Below are positions 10,300 through 24,189 of a stretch of DNA of 64,000 nucleotides, in pieces. The notes below the pieces were generated by a model, which ran no database searches, was not told the DNA's origin, and worked only from the letters and a program-made list of their open reading frames with translations. The stretch's first letter is position 1. Every line of letters begins with the position of its first letter. Location: the NCBI RefSeq assembly GCF_028389875.1, contig NC_084702.1, positions 59,932,553 through 59,996,552 on the forward strand, in the 5' to 3' direction. A program made the position numbers and the translations under genes. The stretch comes from Rhea pennata. Lineage: Eukaryota; Chordata; Aves; Rheiformes; Rheidae.

Positions 10300-13200
10300 C
10301 ACATATATTTGAGAGTTTACTGAAAACACAACTTATGGGAATAAAATAGTAAATTACAGTCTACACATCTGATATTTAAAAGACACAAATGTCTCATTTT
10401 AAAATATGCTCCTGTCTGAAATATTTTTACCTACCACTATTGCTGCTTGTCCCCTTTGATAGTTTTCTTTCTAAATCACAATTAGCCTCATCCTCTTATC
10501 CTTTTATTACTCCTTTTTCTCTTACCCAAATCCGTAGCAAGTCTGTTGTTTGGCTTCAGGCCAACAGACAAAATTGAGAGGAACTTTTGCAAAGCATTTA
10601 ACAGATGACACAACCCTTGGCAAGAGCGGGCGTAAGTTTGCTCTCTAGCCGGGCATTCTTTACAGAGCCAAAATATTCAGCCAGTTTAATGTAGAAAAGC
10701 AGGAAGCCCCCTCACCAGCAGCCTGGGCTTCATCAGGGTACAGTTCTTAGTAAAAAGCAGTATTTGAGGCTTCTGAACAAGGTAGTCAAATTTTAGCTAT
10801 GTTTTTTATATAGCTTTCTAACAGAATCCTGATTTTTTTAAGGAAAATAAAGTTAGCTTTTTTCCCCTTTTTGTGAATCTGTAAAAGTAACATCAGTTGA
10901 AAGGTCTCCCTGGTGAAACAGCTATAGTGCTACGGCAGCATGTCTTGTGTTGGTTTTCTGGCAAACCAGCTGTAAAGAGTAATTGTACCTGCAGGAGCGA
11001 GACTAGATAGAAGAAAATCTTAATTTAGGCCAGGAGGTTGCATTTGTTTATCTGTGAAAAATAGGACATGCATGTTATCAAATAACTGTATCAAATGACA
11101 CCTCCAATTACAGCTGTCTTAAATATATACAAATTCTTTTATACCATTAAAGCCATTAGAAAAAGACTTTAACAGTAGACAGAACATGAATCAGGCAATA
11201 GAGGTAAATACTTAGGTCATTTTGATTTTGTTTTGAAAGACTGAACTCAAGGAAGGAGAAAGGAAATGAAGAAAAGTAGGCAATTTATATTTAGTGCAAC
11301 GCTTATAAATACAAGGACAATTTATGGTTAAAAACCATTCAGTCCTAGAGGATTAAGGATGTAGTACACTAGCTTTTGAGATAAGACTAAAAAATTGAAG
11401 CAGAATGTATGACCTCATTTTCCCTTTTTAAAATAATATTCGTAGCAATCTACTGTATGTTGCAGATTTAGCATAGCCAAAACCTTTTTTTTGGCTGATG
11501 GGAAATAAAGAACCTCTGAGAAATCTCAGGGCTGAGGTGGAGCTTAGGTGTCTCCTCTCTGAACATTGGATAGGTTATCCACGAGGAAAATATTTCAGTT
11601 TAAAGGAGGGGAAAATAATAGCACATTTTTTTGTTCAAAAAATTTTTTTTTTAAAAAAAAGATCAGTAGATCGACTCACAAATGGTACCATTAAATAAGA
11701 CTTTTCTGGGGGAAATGGGCTCAAGAGGAAGGAACATTTGGAAAGTTCTGTCTGTCATGACTGGTTCACTCCTCAAGTCTGTGCCTAGTTCCTAAGTCCA
11801 GGTTCATTACAAGCTATTTAAGAGAAAACGGATAGATCGTTCAAGGCGATTTAATCAAATTCAAGTGATTTGAAATCACTGACCTAAGCCATGACTGAAA
11901 ATCAGTAAGTATGATCCTGTATTTCAATTATTGTCTTAAATAAATTAAACTCTTAGTGAAAATAATTCTGTTATAACATAGTAACTTCATATAAATTTAT
12001 ATGCTGTTTGACATTTCTTAAATATTTTTAAAGAAATGTCTATATAAGTTACCTTTTTACAATTTTTACATTTTTATTACTTTAAAATGATGAAAAGCAC
12101 ATTGCTTCTGTAGAATTTTACTCTTCACAAGCCACATTTGGCTGGAAATCAAAGGGCAATTAAAACGTGCAAGGGTAAAAATTGTTAATTCAGTAAATAT
12201 TCCGATTGCAGTAAATGTTTTTCAACATGGACAAAAGTTTGTCAAAAATACGTTGCCTTTAACAAGAATCAACTTATTCCATAAAAGAAATAACACATGT
12301 GAATTAAATGTTCCTAGTCATCACATCCTCCAGGATTTTAGACTGGTAAATATCATTCTCTGTCCTCTCCTTCATATACTCTAGGAGGTAAATACACTGT
12401 ATTTTCTTGTCTTGGTTCCTAATAATGTCCCAATTTTGATTGACCTAACTATTGAGATGGATTTTTGTAAACCAACTAAAATGAAGAAAATATTAGCTTT
12501 GAACTTGCAGAGCTATTTGCTGATGCCAGAAATTAGATTTAAGCTGTGGCTGTAGGCCATTGGCTATTAATTTCCATCAGTCCAATAGACTGAATTCTTC
12601 AAGTCTTCTTTGGTCTTGTGTTTTAAGTTGTTTTAATAAAATATAGTTAGTCTGTTAGTCTAGGTCTCATAATCAATATTTTTAGTTTAAATTATGAATA
12701 AAATGTAGAAACTGATTCTTTTTAAGCCAGTGGGGTACCATAGCCTAAGTTAATTAGAGTAAAGAGAATTAAGCCTAGACTATTTTGAGTCTTATGGAAA
12801 TACTCAGTTGTTTGTCTAGAATATAACATTAAAACCCTGTAAAGAAAAAAGGCCATCCTTGCTGTATTCAAAATAAGTTGAGAAAATAATGGAAGTCTTA
12901 CAATACCGTATCTGTAAGTATTGCTTGTGAGGAACCCAGAGCAACATGTTGGCGGCGTTCGCAGCCTGCCCACCTCAATGGTGGCAGATGTGTGTGTGGA
13001 AACAGAGATCACGTAGAGGCAAGAGAAGGAAGCACGGGTATGGGGAAGCTGCAAGACTTGAAGAAAGAAGCAGATATGATCAGAATATATTGAAGTTACA
13101 CAAGCTAGTCTCCACATAAGAGCAAGGGAAAAGTAAGAAGACGAAAAGGGGAAAGAGCGAGAGCTCTGTAGTGCCGCTGGCTTTCGCATCTCCACAGATC

Positions 13201-16200
13201 TGAAGAGGCTGAGTATCCAAGGACAATATTTTTCTCAAGAAGCTGAACTTTTGGAGCTCCTAAGGTCTGTCTATCTCTGCTTGCGCCTCGCTGTGTCTTG
13301 TAGGCAGTAAGCTCTGACCATTGCCTGGATTTTGCTTGTTTATGCACAAGAGGAAGAATTTTGTTTTTAATATAAAGAAGCAATTTTGGGCCACAGCAAT
13401 GGCCCAGTTGTAAGCTCTCTGTGACTGTACAAAAATCCTCCGCAGCCTATGTGGCTTCTTCCTAAGCCTTGGGCTAACACACAGAGCTACCACATTGTGG
13501 AACAGAGAGTAAATTATCATGCCTAGAAGCATTCGACGGGGTGAAGATCTCCCGAGCCCCTGCACAGGCTGCCGGGAGGGCCACGCTCCCCTACTACAGG
13601 CCTGCCAAGGAGAAACTCGCTGTCACCACCATGGCAATCGTCACCGGGTGGGGTTTCAAAAGACAGTATTGCTTTTTGAAAGGGTTGATGTCTGTTATTT
13701 TTTGATACTTGTTCTAATTTACACAGCAGGAGACAGTGACGGTTTCGGTTCCTCAAAAGCAGAGCATCTCCAGCCCTCAGAGGCTGTTTTGGGCTTCTTC
13801 CAGCCCCAGCCGCTCTGCTGAGCTTGCTGACGAAGACATCACTTGATGCTAACTGTGATGCTGATTTTGTAAATCAACACTTGCCCAGCGGAAGCCTCGT
13901 TCATTTGCATTTTTTGTTTTTTAAAACAATGTCTGCTCACATGACCAACCTGCAGCCTGGATAACTAACAGTTATTTCCTACCGGTTTCCAGGTTGGCAT
14001 CCTGTCTGCCACTGCTCCCCTTCCTCACCTCAAACATTAAAATTTCCAGTAAGGGAAGCAAGAGCAGGAGGATTTTAAGGCTGGCGGAGCAGAAACGCAG
14101 GGAATGAAAGGCAGAGTGGAAGTGCGCAGCAGGGAGCTGGACCGAGGAGAAGGCAGCCATCTGCGAGCAACAGGCCGGACAGCACAGAAACATGTAGGGA
14201 CCAAGGGATCTGAGCCTGGCCCAGTTTTGGGGCCTCCATAGGACACTTTCAAAGCAGAATTGTCAGTAACTGCGAAGGGCCAAAAAGCACGAATAACGCA
14301 ATTGGAGAGGGGCAAGTCGTGAGAAGTGACGGTATCTTCCCTTAGACTAAACAGTGTTAGTCAGGGCAAACAGAACAAGCTTTAATTGTGCCAGTACATC
14401 CTGACATAGAGAATGTTTATTTTTTTCATGTGAGAGCTATCCAGGGGATTGTATATAAGAAAATTATTAATAAATTATATTCATTTTCTACATCACAGTC
14501 ACTTGTAAAAAGTCTGATGGAGAGGAGGCAGCTGAATGGACGTGACCATTCACATCTGCTTTTCTTGGAGAGGCTGAGGGGCTACTTCCAGGGAAAAGGT
14601 AGGTGAGGGGCTTTCTACATTAGCAACTTCTGCCAGTAAGGCGTCCCTAGAGGACCAAGCAAAGGCTGGGAGTGTGGTTCTCAGACCCCACTGAGTGCTG
14701 GTGCCTCCACCTGAAGGTCTGAGGTACCCAGGACTAGTAGAAGTCAAGAGTGGACTCGCCATGCAAGTTGGACTACGATGTGCACGACCACCCAGCCATG
14801 TGTAACGTGCTGAGGAACAGGGATGGGTGGCTGTCATCAGTGAGCTGCCTTTGACTCTCCATGCAGTAAGCAACATGGGTTCCTCCACAGCCCCATAGGT
14901 GAAGGTTGTTTTAAAGTCTTGCCTCTAATTTTGGTAGAAGCTTTTTCCCCAGTCAGAAGTGAGAAGCATCCAGTTCAAAATTAGTCATTAGTTCTTTTTT
15001 TTTCTTTGAAAAGTGATCAACAAATGCTGCTGTATTGTTTGTAGGCAAAGGAAGTATGTTGTTATGTTGGCTTTCATTTAACTGCAGCTGCAAACAAACA
15101 GGACCCCCTGTTGGCAAACCAGCTCTCTGCACTTATTGAATTTAGTTTCTATAGCCCAATAGCTTGGGGAAAGTGGCACCAAAATTCGTGAAACACTCAA
15201 AAACAAGACGCCATTTAGAACGGAAACAGCTATGGAAAATAATTGACCAGAGCCAGCGAACCCCTACACTAAGTTACGCTTGATAGATCAAAGGACAACT
15301 GTGCAGCTTTGAATATTGTAGCTTTGCATCTTTCTCTGCAACTCAGGCCAAGATTTTCAAAGCTAATTTAAAAACTGAGGTGCCCAATCCCTGCTAATGA
15401 CCCCTTTAAAAAAATCCAGCTGCATTTGCTCCACAGTTCAGGGGATAAAAATCTCTCCTCCTTTTTGCTCAGAACCAGCTGGGCTCCAGCATTTACTCCA
15501 AAAGTTCAAGCAGCTTTAGTATTGCTGAGCATTGCAGGAGAAATGAAACCCCATATGTTCATTGCCACATGGCAAATGGGGAAAAGTAGGGAAAAAAAGG
15601 CGGAAAATTACCATCATTTCAGCTGGCCCTGTGGGGTCTGGAGTGTCTCCTTTGAGATGCTGCTGCAGAAAGAATCACTTCAGCTATTCACCCTGCTGGT
15701 CAAAGGAGGCATTGCCAGTAGTTTTATGCTTGGCAGAAAACCCGAAGCGCCCCTTGGCTTCCCCCTACTTCAGCTCTCCTGAACCCCATCCCTCCTGGTC
15801 CTTGCACTGCTGGTACTGCCAGGCGCTGCGAGGCGTCTCCTCCAGCCCCTGGGCCGGGCTCGGGAAAGCAGAGGCTGTTCCCTTCCTAAGCCTCAGGGGT
15901 GGGGAGCACGGGAAGGGCTCAGCCCTCTCAAATGCGCTGACTAATACTCAGGGAGCATATTTTGCACCCAAAACGGGGGTTAAAAGTACTGGAGTGATCA
16001 CGTCCATTTGGTGCAACTACGCCTTCAGTTATTTCGGAAAAAGTGGAAAATGCAAGCTTGACATAGTCCATTAACTGAGACTTGATAGTGATTGGCTTTT
16101 TAGCTCCAAAACCCAAAGGAGGTCCTTCAGCTGGTGTAATTAGGGCCAGCTACACCAATTTCAGCCCAGCCAAGACAGTTCAGGCCAGAGGAAAGCTGCT

Positions 16201-18040
16201 GTGAGAACTAAGAAACATTGCTATCACTGCAGCAGGGCCTGAGTGTTGAAGCCCCCTCCTAGCCTGCCGGATGCTGGGCACCACACAGCTGAGAAAAGGA
16301 GATGTGCCAGTAGCTATCCTGCAACCCTGGCTTCTGCTTGGATCCTGGGTGCTGCTGGGATCACATATCTGTGTGGCTGTGCTCACAAGACTACCTGCCT
16401 GTGAACATTTCAGCTGAGACTTATTTATTTATATTATAGATGTTCTGCACTTCCAGAAAAATTGCTGTCATTACTTTGGGAAGGCTGGCATTACTGGTCA
16501 ATAGAAATATTTTTTCTCTCTCTTGCATGCAGAGAAAAACAGATGCTGAAGTAAAACTTTAAAGTCACTTAGTTCATTCCTCTCCTGAGAAAAGTTTATC
16601 TCTTTTGGATATTTGAAAACAATTTGTCCAGAAAAGAGAGCTTAAAATAATACTATATTCTAGACTGTGCAGGTTCAGAGACCTAATCCACTGTAAAGGA
16701 TATTGTGCAAGCATACATTCAAATGCATTATGTATATATGGTTATGGAATGGATTTGCATATATTAGAAAAAATTTTTCTCTTTTTCAATATGCATAGTT
16801 GAATAAAGATCATGTGTGTGTGTGCATATTCCCATATGAAGCATCTCTGTAGCATTAGTTAGCAGAGTAAACTGAGTTCTTAAGCTGAATTTTGTGGGGT
16901 TTTTTTTGCACGCTTTTGTGTTCTTGGTTGATGCCAGTTATGTGTACATCCGCTTGACCTTAGTATAAAGCAAACAGTAAAACTTCTACCAGGCCTGACA
17001 TTTTCCATTAGAAGCTGAAATATGCATTTTTCTGGTGACTGAGGAAGGCTTTAACTGATGTGAGATTATCACACAAAACAAAACTTTTCTGCCCCTTATC
17101 AGTAGAGATTTCACTAGTCTTTCAAGTTAAAAAGAAACATGGGCATTTAATGTGTTATATAACTTATACTTACTTTTTAGGTTTGAAAACTAATTGAAGA
17201 ATAGAGAAAAGGAATTTAGCGCAGTCTGCAGCAGTAAAACATTTTTAGACAAATATTCATCACAGTAGATAGACCATACGATCTGAGTTCACAGTTTATT
17301 CCAGAGAGAAGATTTGCTGTGTCAAGTTTTATAGATTTAGCACAGTCTGGATGAGTTTAGCTTTCAAAATATGATGGATTCATCATAAACTAAACTCTGA
17401 TCTGTCAAGGGAAATAAGCTGGGTGAATCCTTAAATAATGGTAAAAGAATGAAGATGTGATTATTGCTTGGAGCTTTAAGCAAACAAAAAAAGATTTCTC
17501 ATGGCCTGGCTGTTTTGATATTTTTCTCATTTAAAGAAACCTGTGATTATAAGGAGCAGCAGATAGATCAGACAGATAAACTGTTCCAAGAGAGCTAAAT
17601 ACCACGAGTTATTTATTAGATCTGAAGCATCAAGCCTCACACAGCTGTTTGCAGAGAGTTTCACTTGAAAAGAAACTCATTTCTGATCTGCTCTCTTGCT
17701 GATAAACTGTAATTGGGGGCTGATTGAATATGAGCAGACCTTCACCCTTTCCACCCCGTCTGACCTGACAGCCCTGGTCATTTCCCGTCGGTGGCTGAAA
17801 TGGGCTTTCTCAGTCATCAGCGAAATGCATTTAGCTTGCTGAGAAAAAAGCACTTGAGCAGTGTCTTGAAACACTTCTCATTTACTAAGCAAAATGGGAT
17901 GCAGCACACGAGGGAAGCATTTGAAAGGTGGAGCAGCATTTTAAATGGAGATTCAGCAGCAGATCATCAACTACTCAGTGCTGCTTATTTGATTATTTTC
18001 CCAATCTTTGTGCAAATGCCGTCCAAGAGTGCTCACAACT
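8630..18040. other. AT-rich non-coding DNA, no gene recognised
   Basis: Mostly AT-rich sequence with scattered short open frames. The longer ones, near 12722-13195 on the minus strand and 15562-16074 on the plus strand, have no recognisable domains, biased low-complexity composition and no clear splice context, and I read them as chance. Locally higher GC occurs near 9960-10100, 13540-13650 and 15780-15910 without a CpG-island pattern. The TA microsatellite at 10268-10308 is listed separately. Confidence 0.6.
10268..10308. repeat. (TA)n/(CA)n compound microsatellite
   Basis: An alternating TA tract of more than 20 bases continues through GTATATATACACACATATAT. It is an ordinary simple repeat, and several chance open frames on both strands run through it and read as isoleucine-tyrosine repeats. 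Confidence 0.92.
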
Positions 18041-18049
18041 CCCTCTCCC

Positions 18050-18480
18050 GCTCTCAGGGCGCAGCCGGCAGCTCTGCACGGGCTGCTTCAGAACGAGCTT
18101 TTTGCAGCACGCAGACGCGCTCCAGGCAAATCAGCAGCAAAACTGCGAGCGTGGCGTCGGGCTTGCTGCTGGCCGCGCGCGGACTGAGCCGGGGGAGGAG
18201 AGCCGCGGCTTTCCCGCGCCCGCCGGGGGCTCGGGGCTCGGCCCGCCAGGCCGCCACGAAGCTGGGGGCCGCGCTGGCCGTCTCCTGAGCCGCTCGCCTG
18301 CCTGCGCAGGCCCCTCTTCCCAACCGCCCGGGCCGGAGCGGGACGCTGCGCGCGCTTAACCTCCGTCTCGCGCTGCACTGCCGCGCCTTCGCTTCCGCGT
18401 CCTAGTGCGAGGCTAGCGCTCGCTCACTTCGCCAGAGAAACGTTGCACGCGTTTTTGACCTCCTAAGACCCGTCGCAAAG
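18050..18480. promoter_or_regulatory. CpG island, candidate promoter or first exon
   Basis: About 430 bases with a hand count of roughly 55 CpG dinucleotides, in sharp contrast to the CpG-poor flanks. Dense stretches include GGCCGCGCGCGGAC near 18171, CCCGCGCCCGCCGGG near 18213 and CGCTGCGCGCGC near 18344. A CCGCCC element (an Sp1-type GC box on the minus strand) lies at 18324-18329. In vertebrates such islands usually mark promoters and first exons of widely expressed or developmental genes. No TATA box is seen, which is normal for island promoters. I could not decide the direction of transcription. A possible GTGAGC donor lies on the minus strand near 18422-18428, but no convincing start codon and coding exon was identified on either strand. 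The open frames that cross the island, such as 17791-18288, have no recognised domain and probably result from high GC. An orphan island is the alternative. Confidence 0.8.
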
Positions 18481-19019
18481 TGCGTGGTCCTTCTATGAAA
18501 CGCTCTCCTGCGATTCTGTAAATGCTCTTCTGATCTAACAAGGTCTTCCGTCAGTCTGAGAAACAACATTTTAAGATGGGAGAGACAAGTGGCATTAGTG
18601 TCTCAGGACACAGAGACTGTGTGTCCTGGCCCTACTAGAAGAAACAGCTGTGGGGACCTTTGCCTGCACCTCTGGAGACTGCAGCTGAGTCCAGCCCTTC
18701 TCTTGCAGATGTTAAATTCCAAAGAGGCAATAAAATAGTTCAGTTCTTACTGTCACTTTTTGAATGCTCCTTTGTTAACACTGCTCTTCATGTGGGTTCA
18801 GCCTACGTTCTTTCCACCCATATCTTCTGCTTTCTCTTCATTCTCCTTTAGTTGTTTTTTTGGAGCCCATTCTGCTATTTGTTAAACTCAACAGCACTAC
18901 TTCCTTTTGCTTCAACCAGCTCTACATTAAATCTTCTATGAACTTCTAACTACTTCACTCATGCCACTCTCACAGTTGGGACTTCTTGCCATGTAAAAAC
19001 CTTTCTATTCCATAAAAAA

Positions 19020-19480
19020 CACTTGTGAAAATCCATCTGTTCATATAGAAGCCCATTATAATAACCTGTTGTGTTTTCTTGCTCTGTGCTGTTATTAGGG
19101 AGACTGTATTGTACAAACTCCATCCTTAAATCAAAGGGAGAAGTTTATTGTATTTGCCTTCCGTGTTCCATTTACTGCAAAGCATCATGTGTCGCTTATG
19201 GTGCCCATAAACATTGTACAATAGTTTTCGTTAGCAATGCACTACAGTGACTAATTGGGAAAGTAATTACTCAAGCTCCGTGAGAAGAGGCTGAGGCTTA
19301 CTATGTAGGCAATTTATTCATGTCTTTATGCATAGCAGATAATACTAGAGCTTCCATTAGCCGCAGGGGCACAACGAATTCTAGAAAGTCGGTGTTGTGT
19401 CTATTGTTCGCTTAGACTTAAGGTTGAGTCATAAAAACAGCTTGCTCTGTTCTAATAAAGTGCCATGTTATAATGTGCGA
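19020..19480. other. Tentative conserved non-coding element candidate
   Basis: The stretch has a mixed, non-repetitive composition with many homeodomain-type core words, such as CTAATTGGGAAAGTAATTAC near 19252, and octamer-like or AT-hook-like words such as TTTATGCATAGCAGATAAT near 19324. It lies close to a CpG island. This texture resembles developmental enhancers in vertebrates, but that is an impression from word content only. No conservation can be measured here. Confidence 0.2.
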
Positions 19481-22400
19481 TAATGTACAAATTTTATCCA
19501 AACACAGAAAGAAGCTGCAAGAGATGGATCTGGATTCTCTTGTTATCGATAGGTATGAAATTTAGGATTAAGCATACATTAGATATGTTGAAAGGAAGTT
19601 GGATAAATATTTGCTGGAATCGACCAATATACAGCATTTCGAGTTTTATATCTCTAGTATGCACGGAAGGAAGGAGAGGGAGAAGGAAGAAATGGTACTG
19701 AGTGTTTGCAGCCTCTTTTATATTTTAAAAAGCAGAAACAGATTAATCTAGTCTCCTGACATTTTTTGATACAGAGAAAAATTACTGCTCAACAGCATCC
19801 CCTTGCATTGAAGACGTGATACGAAAATTTTGTTTGCTTAAAATTTGAAGGCCTATATTGTTATATTTTCTAAGAGATGCATGTTAAAAAAACTGCTGTA
19901 GTTCAAACATTAGCATTAACATAACAGTGTAAGATACACATCTGAGTACAAAATTATTTGTGTATGCATATGACTTTGGCCCTTCAAGTTTGCCTGCTTG
20001 TCCCCGATCTCCCAATAATTAACACCTGATAATGCTATCTTCTGAGTAGGAATCCTTCTGATAGGGCATGTGCTGGGACAGGAAAATAAGAAGCAATTAA
20101 AATACTCATTTTTACTATCAGTAGCTCCATGGGAGTTCAGCCCGCAGGCTTGCCCAGGCTGACCTCATCACTTCTACAAATTTGACCAACTTTTTCAGAA
20201 AATGTATGTGCTCACCCATATTGATATATCCTTATATGACAATACCCGTGACTTAGTCATGTAAGAATTCCAGGACAAAAAAATCCCATTCCTCCACGGA
20301 CAAAATATAGTGCTAAAAAATGATATAAAAATGATGTGACTGCCATATCACCACACCAGTATATGAAGAAAGAAAAATGCGGAAAGAGGGAAAAAGAGAA
20401 AAGCTGGGCATACTTGGTAACTGCATAAGGACGTGGTGATGAGAATTATGTGCGTAAAGCTAAGACTGCCTCCCAAAGCAGCACAGCTATTGAGGAGAAA
20501 GCACAACACTAATTAAACAAAATTACCTGTACAGACAACAAAGCAAGATTAAAAGCACAGCTCTGCTCTAGGCAGGAGAGCGAATAAAAATAAATCTCAG
20601 AAGGCTGAGTACAGTTTAAAACCCAATTTCTCTTCAAGACATGCTTCAGATACATTCAGCCCAAACTGCAGCTTTTCAGCCAGCCTCCCTGCACCTTACC
20701 TTGGTGCTCTTTCTTTCTGAGAGCATCTTTTAGCCCCATGAACATATGCCCTACTCCAAGAAGTTGATCTTATTTATCATTCTTACAATGGATTGGGAGC
20801 ACTGTGTTTTCATACAAAAGACACGTGGAATCTTGGTGCTTAAGACTCTTAACCAGCTTGGCATTAAGGAATTAATTCCTGTTCTAATCCAGGTGCTTCT
20901 CAGTGACTGACTGCCCTTTGCTGTGGGAGGATAATAGTTCAGGACAGACACATATCTACAATTGAATTTCTTTTAACTGAACAGTGTTAGCTTATCAAAA
21001 AATAATAGCACTGTTATTTAATGCCTCATACCCCTTCATTAACGTATTGTGCTGCTGCCAGAATAGTGGCCTAAAACAGAATGACAACAGCAGAAAGGAT
21101 TTCTAGTTCTTCTCCCTTTTCATACTATAGAAACCTAGCTTGGAGGTGGAGTTTTTAGAGTAGAGACAATACCAGAAAAACAGGAAATTTTTAGCCAGTG
21201 ATTTTCCGTTTGACAAAACTTAGGTGTACCAGTTGCTCTGTTATTGCACTCATCTTTCAACTTCTACATAAAAGAAGCCGTTAGGTACATACCAACATAA
21301 AGGAAGTCAACATTAAAACTTAAGTTCACCTAGATGTAAGTTATGTTGCTACCACACTGATTAGCTGAAATCAATATTTGATCTGTAAATACTTCTTGTT
21401 GTTGAACCTAGATATTGAAGGAGCCTCTGGCCACTCAGTCATAGGCTGTGCATAACAGGAATGCAGTGCAATGGGTTACAGACAGTTTCTGAGATTTATG
21501 TTTGGTTTTCCTTGCTTTAGCCAGCACAAGCTAGATTTATGAGCCTGTTACTCTAACATGTGTGCTGCTCTCCTGGTCTGGTGGGTGATCCTCTTCCATA
21601 CTACTCAGGATGGAAGGAGATTGAAAGGTACCTATAGACATTAAAAAGTTGTACCTCCAAAATGAACATATGTATTGGTGGAATTATATGAAGTATATAT
21701 CTATTTCTTCACAAACATTCTTCATAATACACCTGCTTTCTTCTGCAAATATGGCATACTCTTACTGTACATAACAAGCTTTTTTGGGGTGGGACAGCAT
21801 GATGGAAAGCTATCTGTCCATTAGCTGTCATTTCAGAATTACTTTAGAAAGCAATCCCTTAAATCTCCAACAATATCTTTCTGACAGGCTTATAATCTCT
21901 GCAAATTGTTGGTAAAAGCAGTGAACAAACCTGTCAGCAATTCTGGCTCTCACTGCTCTACTTTGAAGGAATATGAAATGTTCTACATGAAACTAGGAAG
22001 CTGCAAATAACTTGGTAAGTACAGTTAAAATACTCTGCGTGGTGATGTACAGGTGTCTGCCAGAGACAGTGCCTAATGCTGACTGCCATTGAGAAGGTTA
22101 GACAAATTGTTCCAAAACCTGCCTTGGTACCTTACTGGATTGGAGCATCCGTGGCAAAAGGAGTAGAGGGCCTGTGCAAAAGATGGCAATTCTGCCAACC
22201 GCATGTCTCCAACCTCTGAGTCCTGACCTGTTGCCTTGGTCCTACAGGGGGGGCACGTAAGAGAGGGGGATGGCAGCCCGTGGCTGGGGGTAAGGCTTGT
22301 GCTGGCTCTCAGGGCTTTTTTGCACCTGGGGTTCATCTCTATGCCAGACTCCTTGCTTAGCAAGTGGAAGCTCAACATAGTATCTCTGTCCGACTGGGCT

Positions 22401-22864
22401 CTGTGCTCCAGGTCTGACTTGTTGGTAGATCATCAGTGAAGCAGGAGAATTGGAACTGGCTCTTTGGGTCCTAGAGGGAGGCTACTGCACTGTATCAAAG
22501 TCTGAGAGAAGTAGGTGCCCTGACAGCAGGAAATACACAAGTCAAGCCAAATGCAGGAGATCTGATGGGCTGGAAGTAATGTCAAAAGAAATCTATCTAT
22601 TAAATGCATCTGGGTAAGTTCAGAGGTTTGAGAAGATTGGATTATTTTGTAGCCCAATATTATGATTCTCAAGCAATTTACTCAAAAAATCTACAGGTCA
22701 ACCAAATGGCTTTTAAAGCTCCCTTTAAGCTAAAAAACCAAAGTGGGCTCCTGTGTCAAGGTCTTGACAGCTCTAAGAGGAGCTAAGGACCCTGAGGAGA
22801 CTCACCTGGCTCCACCATCCCACTCCTTGGTCCAGGAGCCCTATTAAAAACGGGCCTAGAAAGC

Positions 22865-22879
22865 TTTTTTTTTTTTTTT
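22865..22879. repeat. T15 homopolymer
   Basis: A run of 15 T residues in otherwise mixed sequence. It is a simple repeat without an adjacent recognisable retroposon body. Confidence 0.9.
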
Positions 22880-24189
22880 GCTTGAGCTGTGTGAGAGATG
22901 TGCTCATCCATAGTGTTATCCCCTGTCCTGCTTTCTGGATGGACCTTGGACCTCTTTGTGGGTGGCTTCTCTCCTAGATGGACTGGTTGGATCTATGTTG
23001 TAGTTCTGGTCTTTAGTCCTGTCTTTGGGTGATTTCAGGATGTACTTGGGGTCTCTGGCCATGTCTCTTTTTGCTCCTGACTAGACCCCCTGGATGGACC
23101 CTGGGCCTTGTTTGTTACTCACTGTGTCTGGGACTGCTGAGGGACCCTGTTCCCAGCATCTAGCTCTGCTTGGTGTGTGCAGACCCTGCAGGGCTGTGCT
23201 GGGGGGTGAGGGCCCTGCCTGGCTGGGTCCCCCTTGGCTCTGGCTCATCTGCCCTTGGGAGCAGACAGCCCTTGCTGCTCCCTGGCATAGGGTTTCAGAG
23301 CTGTGCATGCAGGGTAAGTACAGGATCTGATGTGTCGAGCATGCACAACCACTCTGATTAGATAGCTATGTGACCAACCAGAATGAGATATGTCTGATTA
23401 GAAATGCCAACCAGCCATTCAGACAAGCCAATGACCATTTGGCATGCACAACATCAAATAGGTTGCAGCATGTCTGCAGATGCTCTTGAGACTTGAACAA
23501 CAGAGATATCAAAGACTTGTCTCTGCCTGACTTGGAAGGTGGGCTCTTTCCTTCCAGCAGTGATTTTTTTTTTCCTTTTTTTCTTCATTATAGTACTTGA
23601 TGCTGTTGTCACTTCTATATTGGATTGCTGCAAAGCTTAGTATATTAGCTTTCGTCCCCAGAGCACCCAGGCCCTACCTCTTTCCCATGGTAATACTCTG
23701 GTATTTGCAGCCAGCAGGTTATTACAGTCAGCTGAGCTCTCTGTGCTGAAAAAGGCTCTCATAAACAGGGTGAACTTGTGTGCTGCTTTAGACAGTCTCG
23801 GGCTCCAAATTGTGTCAGGATTCATTCATGCAAATCAAGAGATCGCTCCACAGCAGGTCATAGCCAGCGTGTGAATCGTCTCTTTAAATCTGAAAACGAA
23901 AACAGAGCAAGGAAAGGCTCTGGACAAGAATGACACGAAGACCTGCAGGAACAGAGCTGCTTTCTTTAACTTGGTAAATTTACCTAACTTTAGGCTAAAG
24001 GACATTCCCTGCAGTTTTCTGGGACAATCATATGACAGCGTTCAGGTGTTCAGCAGTTCAATAACTGAAGAAGGTCTGAGAGCAAGTTAATTACCTACAA
24101 GAAATACATTAAATGGTTGCACTTCCTCTGTCTGCAAGCTTTCCTGACAAACCAGCTCAGCTTCCACCCGCATTTCCCCCCCACCCCCG

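Larger units (their letters stand above)
18490..24180. other. AT-rich non-coding DNA next to the CpG island
   Basis: No gene was recognised. If the CpG island at 18050-18480 is transcribed to the right, this would be first-intron sequence. If it is transcribed to the left, this is upstream flank. It holds a T15 run at 22865-22879. Open frames near 22073-22439 and 23081-23361 lie on both strands over the same bases, have no domain, and are read as chance. Confidence 0.55.

Noticed and set aside
12722..13195. 157-codon minus-strand open frame
   Set aside because: It has no recognisable domain, no convincing promoter or splice context, and irregular cysteine- and serine-rich composition typical of translated non-coding DNA. 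Frames of this length are expected by chance in 64 kb.
15562..16074. 170-codon plus-strand open frame, the longest in the window
   Set aside because: It overlaps another frame at 15426-15782, has no domain, and passes through a locally GC-richer, stop-poor patch. There is no evidence of coding.
17791..18288. 165-codon plus-strand open frame running into the CpG island
   Set aside because: Its second half is open because the island is GC-rich. Frames on the other strand are open over the same bases, and the peptide is alanine- and arginine-rich with no domain. The island itself is kept as a feature.
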